Positions 8,394 to 16,477 of a stretch of 64,000 nucleotides of DNA are shown here, in pieces. Every line of letters starts with the position of its first letter. Within the stretch, counting starts at the first letter, position 1. Source of the DNA: Pseudomonadota bacterium (GTDB lineage: Bacteria > Myxococcota > Myxococcia > Myxococcales > Myxococcaceae); contig JAFAAN010000088.1 of the NCBI GenBank assembly GCA_023426545.1, forward strand, positions 62,001 through 126,000. The letters are read 5' to 3'. Position numbers and translations under genes: made by a program. Below the pieces are notes generated by a model, which was given only the letters and a program-made list of their open reading frames with translations, was not told where the DNA came from and ran no database searches.

Positions 8394-9407
8394 TCATGGG
8401 ATTCCCACGGCCTTCCGGACCTGGTCCATCAGGCGGGAGGCTTCGCTCCGGGCGCGGTCGGCGCCATCCTGGAGGATGCGCTCCAGCTCGCCCGGGTCGG
8501 CCGCCAGCTCGGCGTAGCGCTGACGGGCCGGACCGAACGTCGCGTGGTAGGCCTCCAGGAGCTTCTTCTTGAAGTCGCCGTAGCCCTTCCCGCCCGCCTT
8601 CCACGAGGCGTCCACGTCGGCGAACTCGGACTCGGGCAGCATGACCTTCAGCAGGTCGTAGAGCGGGCTGTCCACCGTGGGCTTGGGGGACTCGACGGGG
8701 GTCGAGTCCGTCTTGATGGACATGATGCGCTTCTTGATTTCCTTCTCGTCCCCGAACAGCTCGATGGTGTTCCCGTAGGACTTGGACATCTTCTGTCCAT
8801 CGATGCCGGGCACCGTCTGCGTGGACTCCTGGATGCGCGCCGCGGGCAGCTTGAGGATGCCGGGCGCATGGCCCCGCTCCTTGCCCTCCGGGTCCGCCGG
8901 GTCGTAGCCGGGCACGTACTGGGTATTGAACTTCACCGCCCAGTCGCGAGCGAACTCGATGTGCTGGATCTGGTCCTTGCCCACGGGCACGGCGTCCGCG
9001 CTGTAGAGCAGGATGTCCGCGGCCATCAGGACCGGGTACGCGAAGAGGCCGAAGTCCGGGCTGATGCCCTTGGCCACCTTGTCCTTGAAGCTGTGGGCCC
9101 GCTCCAGGTGGGAGTGCGGCGTCACGGTGCCCAGGATCCAGTACAGCTCCAGCACCTCGCGCACGTCGCTCTGGCGGAAGAGCACGGCCTTCTTCGGGTC
9201 CAGGCCGAGCGCCAGGTAGGCCATCGCGGCCTCGCGCGTCAGCGCCAGCGCGGCCTTCGGATCCCGGACGGTGGTGAGCGCGTGCAGGTTGGCGATGAAG
9301 TAGAAGGCCTCCCCTTCGTCCTGGAGCTGCACGAACTGGCGGAGCGCACCGTAGTAGTTGCCGAGGTGCAGCCTGCCGGACGACTGAACGCCTGAGAGAA
9401 TCCGCAT
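8394..9407 (-). CDS. trpS: Tryptophanyl-tRNA synthetase
   Basis: 337 residues. This class I synthetase charges tRNA-Trp. The HIGH-type signature is SGRLHLGNY near residue 11 and the KMSKS loop is GQKMSKSYGN near residue 190. Length matches bacterial TrpRS (about 330). I use the ATG at 9407 (MRILSGVQSSG). An in-frame GTG or ATG 81 bp upstream would add 27 residues, but those are translated from a direct DNA repeat and are absent from the family. Gene order trpS-scpA-scpB-rluB is also seen in many proteobacteria. Confidence 0.96.
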   Translation of the reverse strand: MRILSGVQSSGRLHLGNYYGALRQFVQLQDEGEAFYFIANLHALTTVRDPKAALALTREAAMAYLALGLDPKKAVLFRQSDVREVLELYWILGTVTPHSHLERAHSFKDKVAKGISPDFGLFAYPVLMAADILLYSADAVPVGKDQIQHIEFARDWAVKFNTQYVPGYDPADPEGKERGHAPGILKLPAARIQESTQTVPGIDGQKMSKSYGNTIELFGDEKEIKKRIMSIKTDSTPVESPKPTVDSPLYDLLKVMLPESEFADVDASWKAGGKGYGDFKKKLLEAYHATFGPARQRYAELAADPGELERILQDGADRARSEASRLMDQVRKAVGIP

Positions 9408-9413
9408 ATGGGT

Positions 9414-9473
9414 TTGAACCTGGAATCGGGAATCGGCCGGTCTTGAACCTGGACTTTGGAATCGGGAATCGGC
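9414..9473. repeat. Imperfect direct repeat just upstream of trpS
   Basis: Two copies read TTGAACCTGGA...ATCGGGAATCGGC on the plus strand, at 9414-9437 and 9443-9473. The second has a 7-bp insertion, CTTTGGA. Each copy contains a 7-bp doublet, GGAATCG. They lie immediately before the trpS start codon on the minus strand, so they form part of its leader if the promoter is upstream. Confidence 0.7.
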
Positions 9474-9616
9474 AGGGCTCGTTCGCATACCCGACGCGGC
9501 GCTGCAACCTTCCGTTGGCTCCGCCTCGCGGGCGTCCGGGCCTGGAAGTCAAGACGGACCCTCCCTGGAACTTTGCGTCCCGCCAATAAATCCCGAGCAA
9601 TTCCAGGCACTTGCAA

Positions 9617-9646
9617 TTGAATGACAGCCGGGTGCGCCGATACCCT
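9617..9646 (+). promoter_or_regulatory. Possible sigma-70-type promoter for the DUF4388 gene
   Basis: TTGAAT and TACCCT are 18 bp apart, ending 30 bp before the ATG at 9676, in the most AT-rich part of this 268-bp intergenic stretch. Each hexamer matches its consensus only partly, so this is a weak call. Confidence 0.25.
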
Positions 9647-9675
9647 GGGGGCTCTCCCCTGGAGGGTGGACCCGC

Positions 9676-10848
9676 ATGGAGCGATTCAACGGAAGTCTCG
9701 CCAGCTATCGGCTGCAGATGGTGATGCCGCCGCTCTTCAGTGCTCCGGGCGTGGAGGGCGTGTTGAGGGTGGAACGCGGCGCGGTGCGCCGCTGTTTCCA
9801 CGTGAGGGACGGCTTCCTGGTGGGCGAGAGCTCGAATGATCCCCGCGAGCACCTGGCCCAGGTCCTGGTGAACCTCCGCATCCTGGATGCGCCCCGCGCC
9901 GCCGCGGCGTTCGAGGCGGCCGAGGGAGCGGGCATTCCTTATGGCACCTTCCTGGTGCAGCGCTGCTTCGTGGAGCTGCCCCGCCTCATCGAAGCTCTGG
10001 AGCACAAGGCCCGCGAGTCCCTCTTCGACTGCTACGCCTGGGAGTCCGGCGAGGTGGAGTTCACGCCCGGCCTGCCGCCCGCCGGGCGGGCGGTGGGGCT
10101 CAAGCTGTCCCTGTCGACGCTGCACCGGGACGCGGTCACCCGGCAGCGCGAGTGGGCCATGTTCCGCGACATCTTCCCGCGCATGGACATGACGTTCATC
10201 GTCTTCCGCGAGTTCGCCGTCGAGACGTACTCGGAGGAGGAGGACGTCCTGCTGGACCTCGCGGCGAGCGGCGCCACGCTGGGGGAGATGCTGGCCAGCG
10301 CCCGGGAGGCGCCGCTCTTCGCCGCGCGCTGGGTGCTCCACCTGTACCGCCGGGGCGCCCTCGCGCCGCGCAAGGCCCGGGGCCCCCGCCTGGGTGAGGC
10401 GGCCGAGCTGGCGGAGCTGCTCAGCCTGGTCAAGCGCTTCCTGGAGGCGGGCAAGTACGACCATGCCGTGGCGCTGGCCGCCCAGATACTGGAGCGGGGC
10501 CCCGTCCCCGAGGCCCACGCGCTGTACCGGGAGGCGGAGATCCGCCTGTCGCTGGCCCTGAGTGACGAGCTCTTCGCCCTGGACGGCCGCCTCGTGTTCG
10601 AGCCGATTCCGCGCCCTTCCCCGCCCGACCTGACGGCGGATGACCTCTACCTGTACTCGAAGCTGCGCGGCAGCCGGAGCATCCGGCAGGCGCTGCGCAC
10701 GGCGGCCATGGGCGAGTTGGCGGCGTCGCGCTCGGTGCATCGGCTGATGGCCTCCGGGATGATTCGCGTGGCGCCGCTTCCGGGGGGCGAGCCGCGCCGG
10801 GCCCATACCGACCCCTATGGCCTGCCCGTCCACAGCGTGGGCGGCTGA
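9676..10848 (+). CDS. DUF4388 (PATAN-like) domain protein
   Basis: 390 residues, cytoplasmic, no signal peptide. The N-terminal 120 residues (MERFNGSLASYRLQMVMPPLF, VLRVERGAVRRCFHVRDGFLV, AWESGEVEFTPG) have the DUF4388/PATAN pattern. That domain is frequent in myxobacteria and is often fused to receiver domains or beside two-component genes. The remainder is helical; residues 235-300 contain a TPR-like stretch (FLEAGKYDHAVALAAQILERGP), and two more winged-helix-like stretches follow (RSIRQALRTAAMGELAASRSVHRL). It is transcribed alone and convergent with xerD. A regulatory or polarity-related role is likely by analogy only. Confidence 0.75.
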   Translation: MERFNGSLASYRLQMVMPPLFSAPGVEGVLRVERGAVRRCFHVRDGFLVGESSNDPREHLAQVLVNLRILDAPRAAAAFEAAEGAGIPYGTFLVQRCFVELPRLIEALEHKARESLFDCYAWESGEVEFTPGLPPAGRAVGLKLSLSTLHRDAVTRQREWAMFRDIFPRMDMTFIVFREFAVETYSEEEDVLLDLAASGATLGEMLASAREAPLFAARWVLHLYRRGALAPRKARGPRLGEAAELAELLSLVKRFLEAGKYDHAVALAAQILERGPVPEAHALYREAEIRLSLALSDELFALDGRLVFEPIPRPSPPDLTADDLYLYSKLRGSRSIRQALRTAAMGELAASRSVHRLMASGMIRVAPLPGGEPRRAHTDPYGLPVHSVGG

Positions 10849-10894
10849 GCGTCACGGGCCGCTGCCCGGCGCGCTGGCCGCCACGCCCACGCCG

Positions 10895-11830
10895 TCACGG
10901 CGCCGCCGCCACCCGCTTCTTCTTCGCCTTGGGCACGAAGACGTCGCTGCGCGGATGGAACTCGTCGTACACGGACCGCAGCCGGGCAGCGTTGACGTGG
11001 GTGTAGATCTGCGTCGTCGCCAGGTCCGCGTGCCCCAGCATCTGCTGGACGGCGCGCAGGTCCGCGCCGCGCTCCACGAGGTGCGTGGCGAACGAGTGCC
11101 GCAGCTTGTGCGGCGACAACGGTTTGGCGATGCCCGCCTTCAGCGCGTACCGCTTGAGCAGCTTCCAGAAGCCCTGCCGCGTGAAGCCCGAGCCCCGCGG
11201 CGTGACGAACAGCGCCTGGGACTTGCGCTTGCCCAGCACCGACGGCCGGGACTCGGCCAGGTACGATTGGACCTTCTCGATGGCCACGCGGCCCAGCGGG
11301 ACGAGCCGCTCCTTGGAGCCCTTGCCCTTGGCCACCAGGTAGCCCGCGCTGAGCTGCACGTCGTTGATGCCCAGGCCGCACAGCTCGCTCACGCGCAAGC
11401 CGGTGGCGTACAGCACCTCCAGCATGGCCTTGTCGCGCACGCCCGTCGACGTGCGCTCGTCCGGAGCGGCCAGGAGCGCCTCCACCTCCTCCAGCGTCAG
11501 GAACGACGGCAGCTTCCGCGCCGAGCGCGGCGTGTCCAGGTCCTCTGTCGGGTCCTTGTCCGCCATGCGCTCGGCGACGAGGAAGCGGTGGAAGCCGCGC
11601 AGCGCCGCGAGGTGCCGGGCCTGGCTGCGCTTCCCCACGCCGCGCCTGCCCAGCGCGGCCAGATGCGCGGAGACGTCCTCCTGCCGGGCCTGCGTGACGT
11701 CGGAGACGCCGCGCGCGCGCAAGTCCTCGAAGTACACGGAGATGTCGGCGGCGTAGGCATCCACCGTCTTGCCGGACAGCCCGCGCTCCGCGCGGATGAA
11801 CGCGATGAACGCGTCGAGCATTCCTTCCAT
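10895..11830 (-). CDS. xerD: Site-specific tyrosine recombinase XerD
   Basis: 311 residues from the ATG at 11830. XerC/XerD recombinases resolve chromosome dimers at dif. Residues 1-95 are the SAM-like core-binding domain (FIRAERGLSGKTVDAYAADI). The catalytic domain contains Arg146 (ATGLRVSELCGL), Lys near 170 (GKGSKERLVPLG), His241/Arg244 (HKLRHSFATHL), His267 (LGHADLATT) and nucleophile Tyr276 (IYTHV). All catalytic residues are present. Length and motifs fit a housekeeping Xer protein, not an integron or phage integrase, and no att-like repeats flank it. XerC and XerD are hard to tell apart by eye; XerD is the better match to the N-terminus. Confidence 0.88.
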   Translation of the reverse strand: MEGMLDAFIAFIRAERGLSGKTVDAYAADISVYFEDLRARGVSDVTQARQEDVSAHLAALGRRGVGKRSQARHLAALRGFHRFLVAERMADKDPTEDLDTPRSARKLPSFLTLEEVEALLAAPDERTSTGVRDKAMLEVLYATGLRVSELCGLGINDVQLSAGYLVAKGKGSKERLVPLGRVAIEKVQSYLAESRPSVLGKRKSQALFVTPRGSGFTRQGFWKLLKRYALKAGIAKPLSPHKLRHSFATHLVERGADLRAVQQMLGHADLATTQIYTHVNAARLRSVYDEFHPRSDVFVPKAKKKRVAAAP

Positions 11831-11875
11831 CGCCGCGCAGGCTACCGGAGGCGCGCGGCGAGGCAACTCAGCGGC

Positions 11876-12856
11876 TCAGGCCCGGGGCTCCCCTGCCCTG
11901 TCGGGCGAGGCCGACTCCAGCGCCTGCACCACCCACGGCCAGCCCACCACGATGTTCCCGGGCGAGCGCAGGCAGGCATCCGCCACCGCCAGCACCTCCG
12001 CCGGCCGCGAGCGCACCGCCAGCGCCAGGTGACGCCCCAGGAACGGATGCGGCAGATAGCTGAGGTTGTGATGGCGCACCGGCACCCAGCCCAGCGTGGG
12101 CCGCCCCGTCCAGCGCTCCACCGCGTACGCCAGCGCCGACGCCAGCACCTCCACGGCGTACAGCGGGAGGCGGAACGCGCTGACCAGGAAGGCCACCAGT
12201 GTGGTGGCGGCCACGGCGCCGGCGAAGGACGTGTTCGTCGTCCCGCTCCAAACCACCATCGGCGCCAGGCTGGCGATGATGGCCGACACCTGCACCCGGA
12301 CCACCGTGGGGCCGCGGCCAATGGTGATGCCGCTGATGCTCCCGCACGCCAACCCCGCCACCACGCCCAGGCAGCTGCCCACCACCATGCCGGCGAGCCC
12401 ACCCATCCCCGGCCCGAAGGCGTCCGCCGCCGTGGCATGCAGCCCCAGCAGTGTGGACAGGCTGGCCAGCGAGCCCAGCAGGACGCCCGCGGCCAGGCCC
12501 AGCACCTGCGCCAGGAGCAACCCCGCCGCGGAGCAGAACAGCGCCGACAGCACCCAGCCCCGCTCCAGCGGAAGCCCCGCGCCCAGCAGCGCCAGCCCCA
12601 GCAGCTCCGTCGTCACCGGCGCGCAGACGAGCAGCAGCAACAACATCCGCCGGGTGTAGACGGCGGCGGCCTCACAGCCCTCGGCCGCGTCGCGACAGAG
12701 CACCCCCAGGCGCGCGCCCGGCGCGGGGATGCCCGCGGCTCGCAGCCGGTAGTGCAGGTCGACCGGCCGGAACAGCAGTAACTGCAACAACTTCATCAGC
12801 CCCGGGACCTGCTCCGGTGCGTCCACGGCGCGTGACAGCGTTCCCCCCTGTGCCAA
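11876..12856 (-). CDS. Polytopic membrane protein of unknown function
   Basis: 326 residues; I do not recognise the family. After a cytoplasmic N-terminus of about 70 residues there are roughly seven or eight hydrophobic segments between residues 70 and 240 (RRMLLLLLVCAPVTTELLGL, ALFCSAAGLLLAQVLGLAAGVLLG, GGLAGMVVGSCLGVVAGLACGSI and others), with Gly-rich helix-packing patterns. The C-terminal 85 residues are soluble (TLGWVPVRHHNLSYLPHPFLG ... SPGNIVVGWPWVVQAL). It starts close to the YciO-like gene (23-bp gap) and ends 46 bp before xerD. No transporter or enzyme signature is visible. Confidence 0.75.
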   Translation of the reverse strand: MAQGGTLSRAVDAPEQVPGLMKLLQLLLFRPVDLHYRLRAAGIPAPGARLGVLCRDAAEGCEAAAVYTRRMLLLLLVCAPVTTELLGLALLGAGLPLERGWVLSALFCSAAGLLLAQVLGLAAGVLLGSLASLSTLLGLHATAADAFGPGMGGLAGMVVGSCLGVVAGLACGSISGITIGRGPTVVRVQVSAIIASLAPMVVWSGTTNTSFAGAVAATTLVAFLVSAFRLPLYAVEVLASALAYAVERWTGRPTLGWVPVRHHNLSYLPHPFLGRHLALAVRSRPAEVLAVADACLRSPGNIVVGWPWVVQALESASPDRAGEPRA

Positions 12857-12879
12857 GAAATCCCCCCTGTTCTCTGGTT

Positions 12880-13491
12880 TTACTCCTCTAGCCTACCCTT
12901 CCCCTGCCGGAGGATTTCAAGTGAATCGCCGATGAGTGAAATCACCGTCGACGGCTCGTTGAGTGTGACACCGCCGTCAAGGATGAGGTCCAGGCCGTGC
13001 CCCAGCTCGGCCTTGATATCCTTTGCGTCCGTGAGGGGCTCACCCTCGGTGTTGGTCGCGGAGGTGGTCACCAGAGGGCGGCCGAGCGCGCGGGCCAGCT
13101 CGCGGGCCAGGGGGGCATCGGGGACCCGGATGCCGACCTGCTTCTGCTTGGACATCATCAGGTCCGGCACCAGCCGCGTCGCCTCCAGGATGAAGGTGAA
13201 CGCACCCGGAGTGAGGCTCTTCATGATGCGGTACGCGAAGTTGCTCACGTGCGCGTAGCGCGCGACGTCCGAGAGGTCCGGGCAGAGGAAGGACAGGGGC
13301 TTCTTCTTGTCGCGCCCCTTGAGCTGATACAGCCGCTCGATGCCCTTCTTGGAGCTCAGGTCGCAGCCGAGCCCGAAGTACGTATCCGTTGGGTAGGCCA
13401 GCAGGCCGCCACGCTCCAGCACCTCCACCGCGCGCTGCACATGGCGGGGCGAGGGGTGCTCCATGTCCACCTCGAGGATGGGTGCGGCCAT
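12880..13491 (-). CDS. YrdC/Sua5/YciO-family protein (threonylcarbamoyl-AMP synthase-like)
   Basis: 203 residues from the ATG at 13491; an in-frame upstream extension is compositionally non-coding. The YrdC fold is clear: GGLLAYPTDTYFGLGCDL, LYQLKGRDKKKPLSFLC and PLVTTSATNTEGEP. The KGR(D)KKKP-S pattern binds ATP and threonine in TsaC/Sua5, which make threonylcarbamoyl-AMP for t6A37 of tRNA. The short length and the LSSKKGIERLYQLKGRDKKKPLSFL wording are closer to the YciO branch than to full Sua5, and the role of YciO is less certain. No Sua5 C-terminal domain is present. Confidence 0.85.
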   Translation of the reverse strand: MAAPILEVDMEHPSPRHVQRAVEVLERGGLLAYPTDTYFGLGCDLSSKKGIERLYQLKGRDKKKPLSFLCPDLSDVARYAHVSNFAYRIMKSLTPGAFTFILEATRLVPDLMMSKQKQVGIRVPDAPLARELARALGRPLVTTSATNTEGEPLTDAKDIKAELGHGLDLILDGGVTLNEPSTVISLIGDSLEILRQGKGRLEE

Positions 13492-13544
13492 GATGTCCTC
13501 CGTGTCTCCTGGTGGTGGCTGCGACGCGTCCGATGCCCGACAGC

Positions 13545-14843
13545 CTAGGCCGTTCCCGGGGCGTCGTCGGTGCGGATCTCTCCCGAGGCGGCCAGGGCCC
13601 GCCGCGTGAGGACCGGCCCCACCAGCTCGTGGGCGGTGATCATGGCGACGATGAGCACCTCCACCTGGGGACCGAAGGATGGAAACGTCTTCGACACCAG
13701 CGCCGCCAGGCCAAAGGTGACACCCGCCTGGGAGATGAGCCCCATCCACAGGTAGCGCTTGAGCCGCGGGTCGTCCGCGGGGGCGAAGCGGCGGCAGGAG
13801 AACCAGATGGCCACGCCCCGCAGCGACACCAGCAGCAGGGCCGCCGGCCCCACCGTCATCAGGGAGTCCAGCTTCAGCCCCGCGCCCGCGGCGGCGAAGA
13901 AGAGCGCGAACACCGGCAGGCCCGCCTGCTGGATGGCGTGGTGGATGCGCTCGCCCGCGCGCTCATCCAGGTTGGCGATGAGCGCCCCGGCCGCCAGCGA
14001 CACCAGCAGCGGGGACAGGTGCAGGCGCGTGCCCCCTTCCGCCGCGGCGAAGCACAGGCCCACCAGGAACAGGGGCAGCTCCTGCTTCACGCCGCGCATG
14101 TAGACGAGCATGCCCATCGCCAGCACCAGCCCCACCACCACCGAGCCGAACAGCTCCCATCCCACCCCGCCGAGGAGCCCCGGCACGTCCAGCGCGCCGC
14201 CAAAGCTCGCCTTCGTCACGCCCGCGGCGAGCGCGAAGGCCACCATCACCAGCAGGTCGCCGATGATGACCAGCGCCATCAGGAACTCGGTGAAGGCACC
14301 GCGGGCGCTCGTCTCCTGCACGATGGCGATGGTGACGGTGGGCGAGAAGGACACCACCACGGTGGAGAGCAGCGCGCTGACCGCCAGGGCCTGCGGCACC
14401 GTCATGTCCGTCAGGAACGGCAGCACCGGCTTGAGCGCGAAGGTGGCGCCGAAGCACACCAGGAACGTGACGCCGCACACGGCCGCGCAGAGCAGCGCCA
14501 CGCGCGCGCCCACCCGGCGGATGAGCCCCAGCCGCAGCTCCGTGCCCGCCACCAGCGCGATGAGGCTCACCGCCAGCCCCTTCACCAGCTCCAGCCCCTT
14601 CACGCCCGCGTTGGGGATGAAGCCCAGCGCGTACGGCCCCACCGCCACGCCCACCAGCAGGTACCCGGTGAGGCGCGGCAGCCCCAGGCCCTTGGCCACC
14701 TTCCCCGCGAACAGGCCGCACAGGAGCAGCGCGCCGGCCGCCAGCGTCACCGGCGTCCCGGAGTCCGCGCGCAGCACCTGCGCCCGGCTGATGATGGCCA
14801 GCAGCACCATCAGCAGCAGCAACCGGATGACGGCCCCCTTCAT
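13545..14843 (-). CDS. CPA2-type cation:proton antiporter, second of pair
   Basis: 432 residues with about 12-13 membrane segments. The Na_H_Exchanger fold is visible in GKVAKGLGLPRLTGYLLVGVAVGPYALGF (residues 48-76), the FSPTVTIAIVQE segment and the C-terminal half LIANLDERAGERI ... PVFALFFAAAGAGL. There is no TrkA-N/RCK domain, which KefB/C-like members carry. Its ATG lies in the last four bases of the upstream antiporter gene (14840-14843), so the two are coupled. The transported ion (K+ or Na+) cannot be deduced. Confidence 0.88.
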   Translation of the reverse strand: MKGAVIRLLLLMVLLAIISRAQVLRADSGTPVTLAAGALLLCGLFAGKVAKGLGLPRLTGYLLVGVAVGPYALGFIPNAGVKGLELVKGLAVSLIALVAGTELRLGLIRRVGARVALLCAAVCGVTFLVCFGATFALKPVLPFLTDMTVPQALAVSALLSTVVVSFSPTVTIAIVQETSARGAFTEFLMALVIIGDLLVMVAFALAAGVTKASFGGALDVPGLLGGVGWELFGSVVVGLVLAMGMLVYMRGVKQELPLFLVGLCFAAAEGGTRLHLSPLLVSLAAGALIANLDERAGERIHHAIQQAGLPVFALFFAAAGAGLKLDSLMTVGPAALLLVSLRGVAIWFSCRRFAPADDPRLKRYLWMGLISQAGVTFGLAALVSKTFPSFGPQVEVLIVAMITAHELVGPVLTRRALAASGEIRTDDAPGTA

Positions 14844-16060
14844 GCGGCCACCTTGGCGTCAGGGGCCGCGGGGGCCATGGCGCTCCGCGGCGGGTCCACC
14901 ACGTACCGGAAGGCCTGGCCCGCCAGCAGCTCGTTCACCACCGCCCCCATCACCACCACGTCCAGCACCCGCCGCGCCAGCACGCCGGGAACCAGCATGC
15001 TGTACTCCGCCACCAGGCACAGGGCGAGGCCCCCCTGGGCGATCAACGCGTAGCCCAGGCGGGGCGGCAGCACGAGCGAGCCCTGCGCCAACCGCCCCGC
15101 GAGCCGCCCGCCCACCATCTTCCCCAGGAAGCGGAGCCCCACGAAGGCGGGCATCAACACCCAGGCCCAGTAGTCCCGCGCGTGCACCGCGCAGCCCACC
15201 AGGAACACCAGGACCAGGAACACGGGCCGCTCCACCCGCCCCAGGGCGCGCGCCACCCGCTCCGCGACGCGGCCGCCCACCACCGCCAGCGTCGCCCCGC
15301 AGGCCACGCCCGCCAGCAGGGGCGACACCCGCAGGTACGCCGCCGCGCCGCCCACCAGCGCCACCCCGCCCAGCGTCACCGTGGTCAGCTCCGCCAGATC
15401 CTTCAACGAATGTGTAAGGAACGCCAGCAGGGCCCCGCACATCACCCCCAGCAGCAGGGCCAGACACACCAGCCCCAGGCCCTCGCCCACGTTGCTGGCG
15501 GCGCCAAGAATCAGCGCCAGGGTGAGCACGCCCAGGCCCAGCGCGTCATCCAGCATGGTCAACAGGGCCACGCCCAGGCCCCGCGCCCGGTCCAGGCGCC
15601 CCGCCCGGTATGCGAGGACGGCGGAGTGCCCGGAGGAGAGACTCGCGGCCGCCCCCAGCATCACCGCCGCGCCCACCGCGCCGATGAGCCCCCGCGCGGA
15701 CGTGAAGATGAGCGGCACCAGCAGCGGCAGGGCCACGAAGAAGAAGGCCGTGCCCGAGTGGGCCATGCCCGACAGGTAGACGGGGCGCGGCAGCAGCCGC
15801 ACCAGCCGAGGCTCCAGGTTGAGCCCCAGCAGCACCCCCGCGGTACCCAGCCCCAGCGCCGTCACCGGCCGCAGCGCCTCCACGTTCCGATCCGTGAGCA
15901 GCCCGGACACCGAGGGGCCCAGGAGGATGCCCAACAGGACGAAGAGGAAGCCGCTGGCCGCCAGCCTCGCCAGCGCCGGGAAGCGCCCCGGGTCCAGCGC
16001 CCGGCTGGAGGCGAGCAGCGACAGCGCCGCGATGGAGAGGAAGACAAGCAGCGCTTGCAC
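14840..16060 (-). CDS. CPA2-type cation:proton antiporter-like membrane protein, first of pair
   Basis: 406 residues, about 12 membrane segments. It has the same general architecture as its downstream neighbour (GFLFVLLGILLGPSVSGLL, ASLSSGHSAVLAYRAG, LTMLDDALGLGVLTLAL, PVFLVLVFLVGCAVHA), but the two are clearly divergent. The acidic LDDALG motif in a membrane segment is a plausible ion site. No cytosolic regulatory domain is attached. It lies 32 bp after a small P-II-like gene and overlaps the second antiporter, so the pair could form a heteromer. That is inference from gene order. Confidence 0.83.
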   Translation of the reverse strand: MQALLVFLSIAALSLLASSRALDPGRFPALARLAASGFLFVLLGILLGPSVSGLLTDRNVEALRPVTALGLGTAGVLLGLNLEPRLVRLLPRPVYLSGMAHSGTAFFFVALPLLVPLIFTSARGLIGAVGAAVMLGAAASLSSGHSAVLAYRAGRLDRARGLGVALLTMLDDALGLGVLTLALILGAASNVGEGLGLVCLALLLGVMCGALLAFLTHSLKDLAELTTVTLGGVALVGGAAAYLRVSPLLAGVACGATLAVVGGRVAERVARALGRVERPVFLVLVFLVGCAVHARDYWAWVLMPAFVGLRFLGKMVGGRLAGRLAQGSLVLPPRLGYALIAQGGLALCLVAEYSMLVPGVLARRVLDVVVMGAVVNELLAGQAFRYVVDPPRSAMAPAAPDAKVAA

Positions 16061-16092
16061 AGGGCGTGCTTATACCGGCGAGGGGCTTCCCG

Positions 16093-16431
16093 TCACGACC
16101 GTCGATGCGTCGGAGCCGAAATCACCGGCAGGGCCACCAGGCGGCCCATGGGGGGCTCATCCGCATCCATCTCCAGTTGGACGCGCTGCACCAGGCGCTC
16201 CATCTCCTCGGCCGAGAGCCCTGGCAACAGACTCACCAGGAGGACGCGATCATCATCCGCGCCGAGGGCGAGACTGCGCAGGCCCGCGAACACGGGCACT
16301 TCAGCGGACAGCGCGGCGGCCGCGCTCCGCGCACGGACCGCCAACGGCTCCGGGATTCCGAACTCCCGGAGCCGGCGGATGGCCCGCTCGGTTCCTTCCA
16401 GCTGTTCGAGGAACGTGATGACCAGGTACAC
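16093..16431 (-). CDS. Small protein with P-II/CutA-like pattern, antiporter-linked
   Basis: 112 residues, no signal peptide or membrane segment. Predicted secondary structure from the sequence reads beta (YLVITFLE), alpha (LEGTERAIRRLREFGI), beta, beta (DDDRVLLVSLLPG), alpha (SAEEMERLVQRVQLEMD), beta (GRLVALPVIS). This is the duplicated beta-alpha-beta arrangement of P-II-like ferredoxin-fold trimers. Such proteins often sit in operons with the transporters they gate. It is the first gene of a likely three-gene operon with two antiporters (32-bp gap). I do not see the P-II T-loop or a nucleotide motif, so the family call rests on pattern only. Confidence 0.6.
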   Translation of the reverse strand: MYLVITFLEQLEGTERAIRRLREFGIPEPLAVRARSAAAALSAEVPVFAGLRSLALGADDDRVLLVSLLPGLSAEEMERLVQRVQLEMDADEPPMGRLVALPVISAPTHRRS

Positions 16432-16477
16432 GCGGCCGTCTTAGTCCGTCCGCGAGCCTGACGCCACGCTCGTCGCA

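Noticed and set aside
9408..9488. N-terminal extension of TrpS from an upstream start
   Set aside because: The added residues come from a direct DNA repeat and are absent from the enzyme family; ATG 9407 gives the normal start.
9601..9625. Sigma-54 element GGCACTTGCA before the DUF4388 gene
   Set aside because: The GG-to-GC distance is about 7 bp, too short for this promoter type.
10895..11830. Phage or integrative-element integrase
   Set aside because: Length and motifs match housekeeping XerC/D, and no att-like repeats, cargo genes or composition change flank it.
13492..13749. Upstream 86-codon extension of the YciO-like protein
   Set aside because: The residues are a shadow of the antiporter gene, which occupies 13545 onward; the YrdC fold starts after ATG 13491.
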